A DNA stretch of 64,000 bases from Balanoglossus misakiensis (lineage: Eukaryota > Hemichordata), in contig CM082578.2 in the NCBI GenBank assembly GCA_040954595.2, forward strand, positions 15,500,001-15,564,000, in the 5' to 3' direction. Below the pieces are notes generated by a model. That model searched no databases. It saw only the letters and a list, made by a program, of their open reading frames with translations, and had not been told where the DNA came from. A program made the position numbers and the translations under genes. Below, piece after piece: positions 60,528-64,000 of the stretch (its first letter is position 1; the number at the start of each line of letters is the position of its first letter).

Positions 60528-63136
60528 ATGTCAGTCACCGCTGATCATCCCATCACCAACCGGGCTGCTTTTGCGAATTCCATCGGTGCGAAGATGCTTC
60601 GGAAATGTAGGTTTATTTTCGCTCTCTTGCTCGTGTTTGCCGGCTTTCTGTACCTGAGTCCCGACGCTGAACCGCCGAGGAGGAGCGACAGCAAGTGGCC
60701 GTACGAAGGAAGACAACTGAGCAGCAAAGATTACTCTGCTGTCGTTGACTTGATAGATTACCCGGAGGTTGGTTTCACCACGGTGCAGTCAGAGACTGAG
60801 GTATGTAGCTCCCCATCATCCTCTATGCCGCAACCAACAGCCTGAATAGAATCCGCGTTACAAAGAACATATTGTCGCCCGTTTTCAATGTAATTGTTAA
60901 CCATATTTCCTATATTAATCGGTCAATCAAAATTGACGCTATATACGTTTTATGCACCTTAAACTATGATATACCTCGTTTTTTTAACTAACAGCATTCT
61001 ATCACACACTAAATTTTATATCGCTCGTCATTTATTTTTTACGATCTTTGATTCTTTTCCAAATTAGAACTAGCCAGAATCCCGTGCGGGAACGAAACTA
61101 ATTTAAGCTAGAACATCACTCTATAGTTTGCGACTGTTTTCTCTGTTCCACAACCAGCAGACCGTTTTCTGTTTGCATTTTCCCTATACGTACGGCTGTG
61201 TCTCCCTGTAGTAATTGTTCAGTGATTAATGTTTTAATCGACACGTTTCATAATGGCGGGTATTTGCATACGTAATAATTAATACACGGCGCAGTGCATT
61301 GAATAAAGTTATTTTAATTTGAAGATTATAGAAAATGGACATGATAAGTTACGAACAAAACAATTCTGAGAGCAGTGATGTTAATAAAAATTAACGGAGT
61401 GTTTGGATGTGCTTGAATGCATCAAAATCTGCGATGGGATAGCAAGACACTATCACTTTAACCACACATGCAATTACCACAAAATTATTCTTTGGGATTT
61501 TTACTTAATCGGAAATTATGCAACAAAATCATATAGGATAGGAAAAATGCAATAGTGACTTCTGACTTCTGGTATATTACACGATGCGATGGTTAAACAT
61601 TAACAGATTAAGACCATTTTTATGAGCGTCAACAGGGTTGCCAGATAGATTCATGTGATATTACTACAATCGTGTAACCAAGTGAACCAGTTGTATCCAC
61701 TCGCTGCAGCTGTCACGACAGTACCATTAACGCGGTCCAAAGCAATGAAAAGCGGAGCTGTAGCTTTTGTAAATAAAGACTTCGTTGTTCCTTTAAAAAA
61801 CGTTTATTCGGTTAACAGATCGTTGAACCTGAGTTTAGCTTTTCATCAATGGTTACCTAATTACTGCCACAAATTTCACAAAAATATGAAAATCAGGAAT
61901 GATTTTTCTTTCCTCCATTCGTCTCTTATTCACATCTGTAAAATCTTTGTATCCCCAAATAACTCTATGTAACGTCAATATCCTCAATAACAGCCTTGCG
62001 ATTCAGGAGAAATTATATACTAGTATTGGGGCTGCTGTATTTCTGTGTCAGTCGGATGAGGTGAATTTAACTTATTTTAAATCCCGCTCGGTACCAGAGT
62101 AATCTGGTGACATATTGATTTTTTGCTTAATCTCAACAGCAGATATTAATCTTTCTGGAAGAGAATAGTTGGTCACAAACTTTGTGGCGAGATCACCCTA
62201 AAACATAACAAAATACACCAGAAGTGACCCCAACTGTGCGGAGATTAAATCCGGCAACACATTTTTGCTTTAGCTCAAACACAAAGATTTCAAGGTATCC
62301 TAATAATTCAACTAGGAATTACCAATGTGTAACTGTAAAAGTCTCCTTTGTCAAGCGATATGATGTCTCTAGCGGCAAATTTTCATCTTAATTTTCATCA
62401 GTACAATTCTTGTCTTTCAGTCAAACTGGGATGCACCTGACCCCGAGGCCGCCTCAATATTTGACAGCGCAGCTGGTCGACGATATTTCCTTCCCGTCTT
62501 CAGATTTGGCGGTGGACCCAATAACCAGTACAGAAGTTTTAAAATAGCGGTGCGTTTTGCGTTGCATTTTAACCGGACTCTCGTTCTCGGGCCATTTTTT
62601 AATCATCCATTGATCAACAAATGGGAGGCTAAAAACTTCAACCTGACGTTTGACACGCAAGTGTTGAGTAAACTGGTGAAAGTAGCTCCCCTGGAAGACT
62701 TCTACAAAGATTGCAACGGAGTCATAGAGAAAATAGTCCACGGGAAACCGTTTATACACAAGCCCAAGGACTTCGAATATTATGTTGAAAAATTTAAAAG
62801 GACCAGGCGAAGGTTCACCCACGCAACAGGAATCAAATTCCCAGGCTTGGGAAGCATACCTCACAGCACACTAGGAAGTGCTCAGAGATTTCAGAACGCC
62901 ACAGCCAGTGACTGTCTAGCATTTTACTGTCCCTACACCATTGACTATGAATTCATGAATCTGACGTCACCAGTCAGCACCGAAGAGTACTACAAGACAG
63001 GCAAACTTATCGACGAGCATGTGGTGAGGGCACCCTACGTTCGCCAAATTGCCAACATCTTCGAGCCGGCGATTTGTGACGGGCGTCCCTACGCAGCGCT
63101 TCATTGGCGGGTCAACGATGAGTTCATGCAAATGTG
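60528..63136 (+). CDS. O-fucosyltransferase-like type II membrane protein (5' part)
   Basis: Likely GDP-fucose-dependent O-fucosyltransferase-like enzyme of the secretory pathway (POFUT/plant O-FucT-related fold); acceptor unknown. Exons 60528-60800 (91 codons) and 62421-63136 join in phase 0, and the second ends at a GTGAGT donor in phase 2, so the gene continues beyond the window; about 330 residues are visible. A single signal anchor (FIFALLLVFAGFLYL, about 29-43) follows a basic KMLRKCR, as in Golgi glycosyltransferases. The nucleotide-sugar segment FGGGPNNQYRSFKIAVRFA with FNRTLVL and the later YAALHWRVNDEF (HWR motif) are typical of the superfamily. Several N-x-S/T sites occur (NLT, NAT, NRT). 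The start could instead be the internal ATG at 60594 (MLRKCRF), directly before the anchor. Confidence 0.78.
60801..62420 (+). other. 1.6-kb first intron of the O-fucosyltransferase-like gene
   Basis: The donor is GAG then GTATGT and the acceptor is TTGTCTTTCAG. A 105-residue open frame (61655-61972) lies inside but has no splice signals or recognisable domain. Nothing else of note. Confidence 0.6.
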
Positions 63137-64000
63137 GTGAGTAAATTTAAATATACTTGTATACGATTGCGACAACACGCCTACTATTTATCTATCTAAC
63201 TATCTACATACCAACTTATAACTCACCAATGAAATCATCTCTATGCATTACCATGATACCAAGGCAGTCACGCAAGTGGACTAATAGAATGCAACAGTAA
63301 AAAGCCTAACAAAACTAGGAAGATATCGCACCTGGAATCAAGAGCGCATAGAATGACATAACTATCAAAAGAAACCAAAGAAAGAATGGCGAATATTAGA
63401 GGCTGTGATCCTTTTAACGAACCGTTTAGGCCCGGAGTTTCAGTTAAAAAAAATATATCGTTCAGACAAAATACATCCAGCCTCGCGATTTTAAATTGTG
63501 GCAGCGTAATGGTCTCGGTTGGGGGGGACATGTTCAAATTGGAATTGTGCCACTTGCACGTAATTTTCCTCTTTTATGTGATGAAACATATGTTGCAGAT
63601 AAAGATTAGAGAGCGTTGTAAATATATGTTATGACCTAAATATTTCAGCTTGAAAATGGTTCTATTTTATTGACAACGACGCCGCTACACGAGCGAATCA
63701 ACAGTAACCCTCTTGAAAGTTCATATATCATATCGGATTTTCCATGAAATCACGACATAATAGTTAAAGCATAGCTGACTTGACGTCATAGGATCACAGA
63801 TTGGCAAATATGTGTTCTCAAGAATGAGAACAAACAGTGGAGGAATTTGGCGAACAAGCCCCGCCAAATATGGCAACGGCAAAATAAGAATACGATGACG
63901 TGATTGGACGGCTACGTGGTCACACGTGTTATTAAGCATTCCGGGAAACCACATGTACAACAAATGGGGTGTTAAACCAATTGTTTTCATTCTTTCGTTT
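63137..64000 (+). other. Start of the next intron, window edge
   Basis: After the GTGAGT donor I see no further exon of the O-fucosyltransferase-like gene. The next coding exon must begin beyond position 64000 or be too small to recognise. Confidence 0.5.

Noticed and set aside
61655-61972. A 105-residue plus-strand frame inside the first intron of the O-fucosyltransferase-like gene
   Set aside because: There is no acceptor/donor pair in phase, no motif, and skipping it gives a clean join between the two real exons.
63386-63634. An 82-residue frame considered as a third exon of the O-fucosyltransferase-like gene
   Set aside because: There is no acceptor in the required phase and the translation has none of the family's C-terminal motifs.
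1-64000. tRNA, rRNA, CRISPR or prokaryotic operon features
   Set aside because: No cloverleaf with a GGTTCGAATCC-type B box, rRNA core sequence or spaced direct-repeat array was noticed; gene structure is intron-rich and eukaryotic.

Overview
This is a eukaryotic nuclear window from a ciliated marine invertebrate, most likely a non-vertebrate deuterostome such as a cephalochordate or hemichordate. That placement is an inference from four things: animal-type gene content (HPDL, FOXRED2-like, PUS7L, CFAP54), short GT-AG introns of a few hundred bases, many small fold-back elements, and the recurring TACATGTA palindrome. No species is claimed. Genes were rebuilt by hand from splice sites, reading phase and family knowledge; there is no transcript evidence.

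Layout from left to right. (1) Minus strand, 91-3342: an 8-exon HPDL gene (4-hydroxyphenylpyruvate dioxygenase-like) with its metal-binding triad preserved. (2) 3343-8330: gene-poor, with a diverged repeat pair and two short perfect palindromes. (3) Plus strand, 8331-11544: an 8-exon FOXRED2-like flavoprotein of 609 residues. (4) Minus strand, 13240-16991: a two-exon gene for a 234-residue secreted precursor packed with R-x-K-R furin-type sites and matching no family I recognise. It is the best candidate here for an undescribed product. (5) Minus strand, 17788-21040: a 998-residue seven-transmembrane receptor of the Methuselah-like/adhesion class with an N-terminal somatomedin-B domain. (6) Minus strand, 22277-25666: PUS7L, a TruD-family pseudouridine synthase (6 exons, 768 residues). 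(7) Plus strand, 25894-57389: CFAP54, a central-apparatus protein of motile cilia (61 exons, 3,389 residues), head to head with PUS7L across 227 bases. Every exon junction keeps phase, and one intron is GC-AG. (8) 57390-60527: gene-poor. (9) Plus strand from 60528: the first two exons of a Golgi-type O-fucosyltransferase-like gene that runs off the right edge.

The genes do not form one pathway. Links visible in the sequence are the shared PUS7L/CFAP54 promoter interval and the same-strand arrangement of the receptor upstream of the peptide-precursor gene; the latter is only proximity. CFAP54 introns carry several small inverted-repeat elements: one PIF/Harbinger-like MITE with a TTA target duplication, a family with AACCCTT/CACCCCCA ends, and one with CAGTCAAAC ends.
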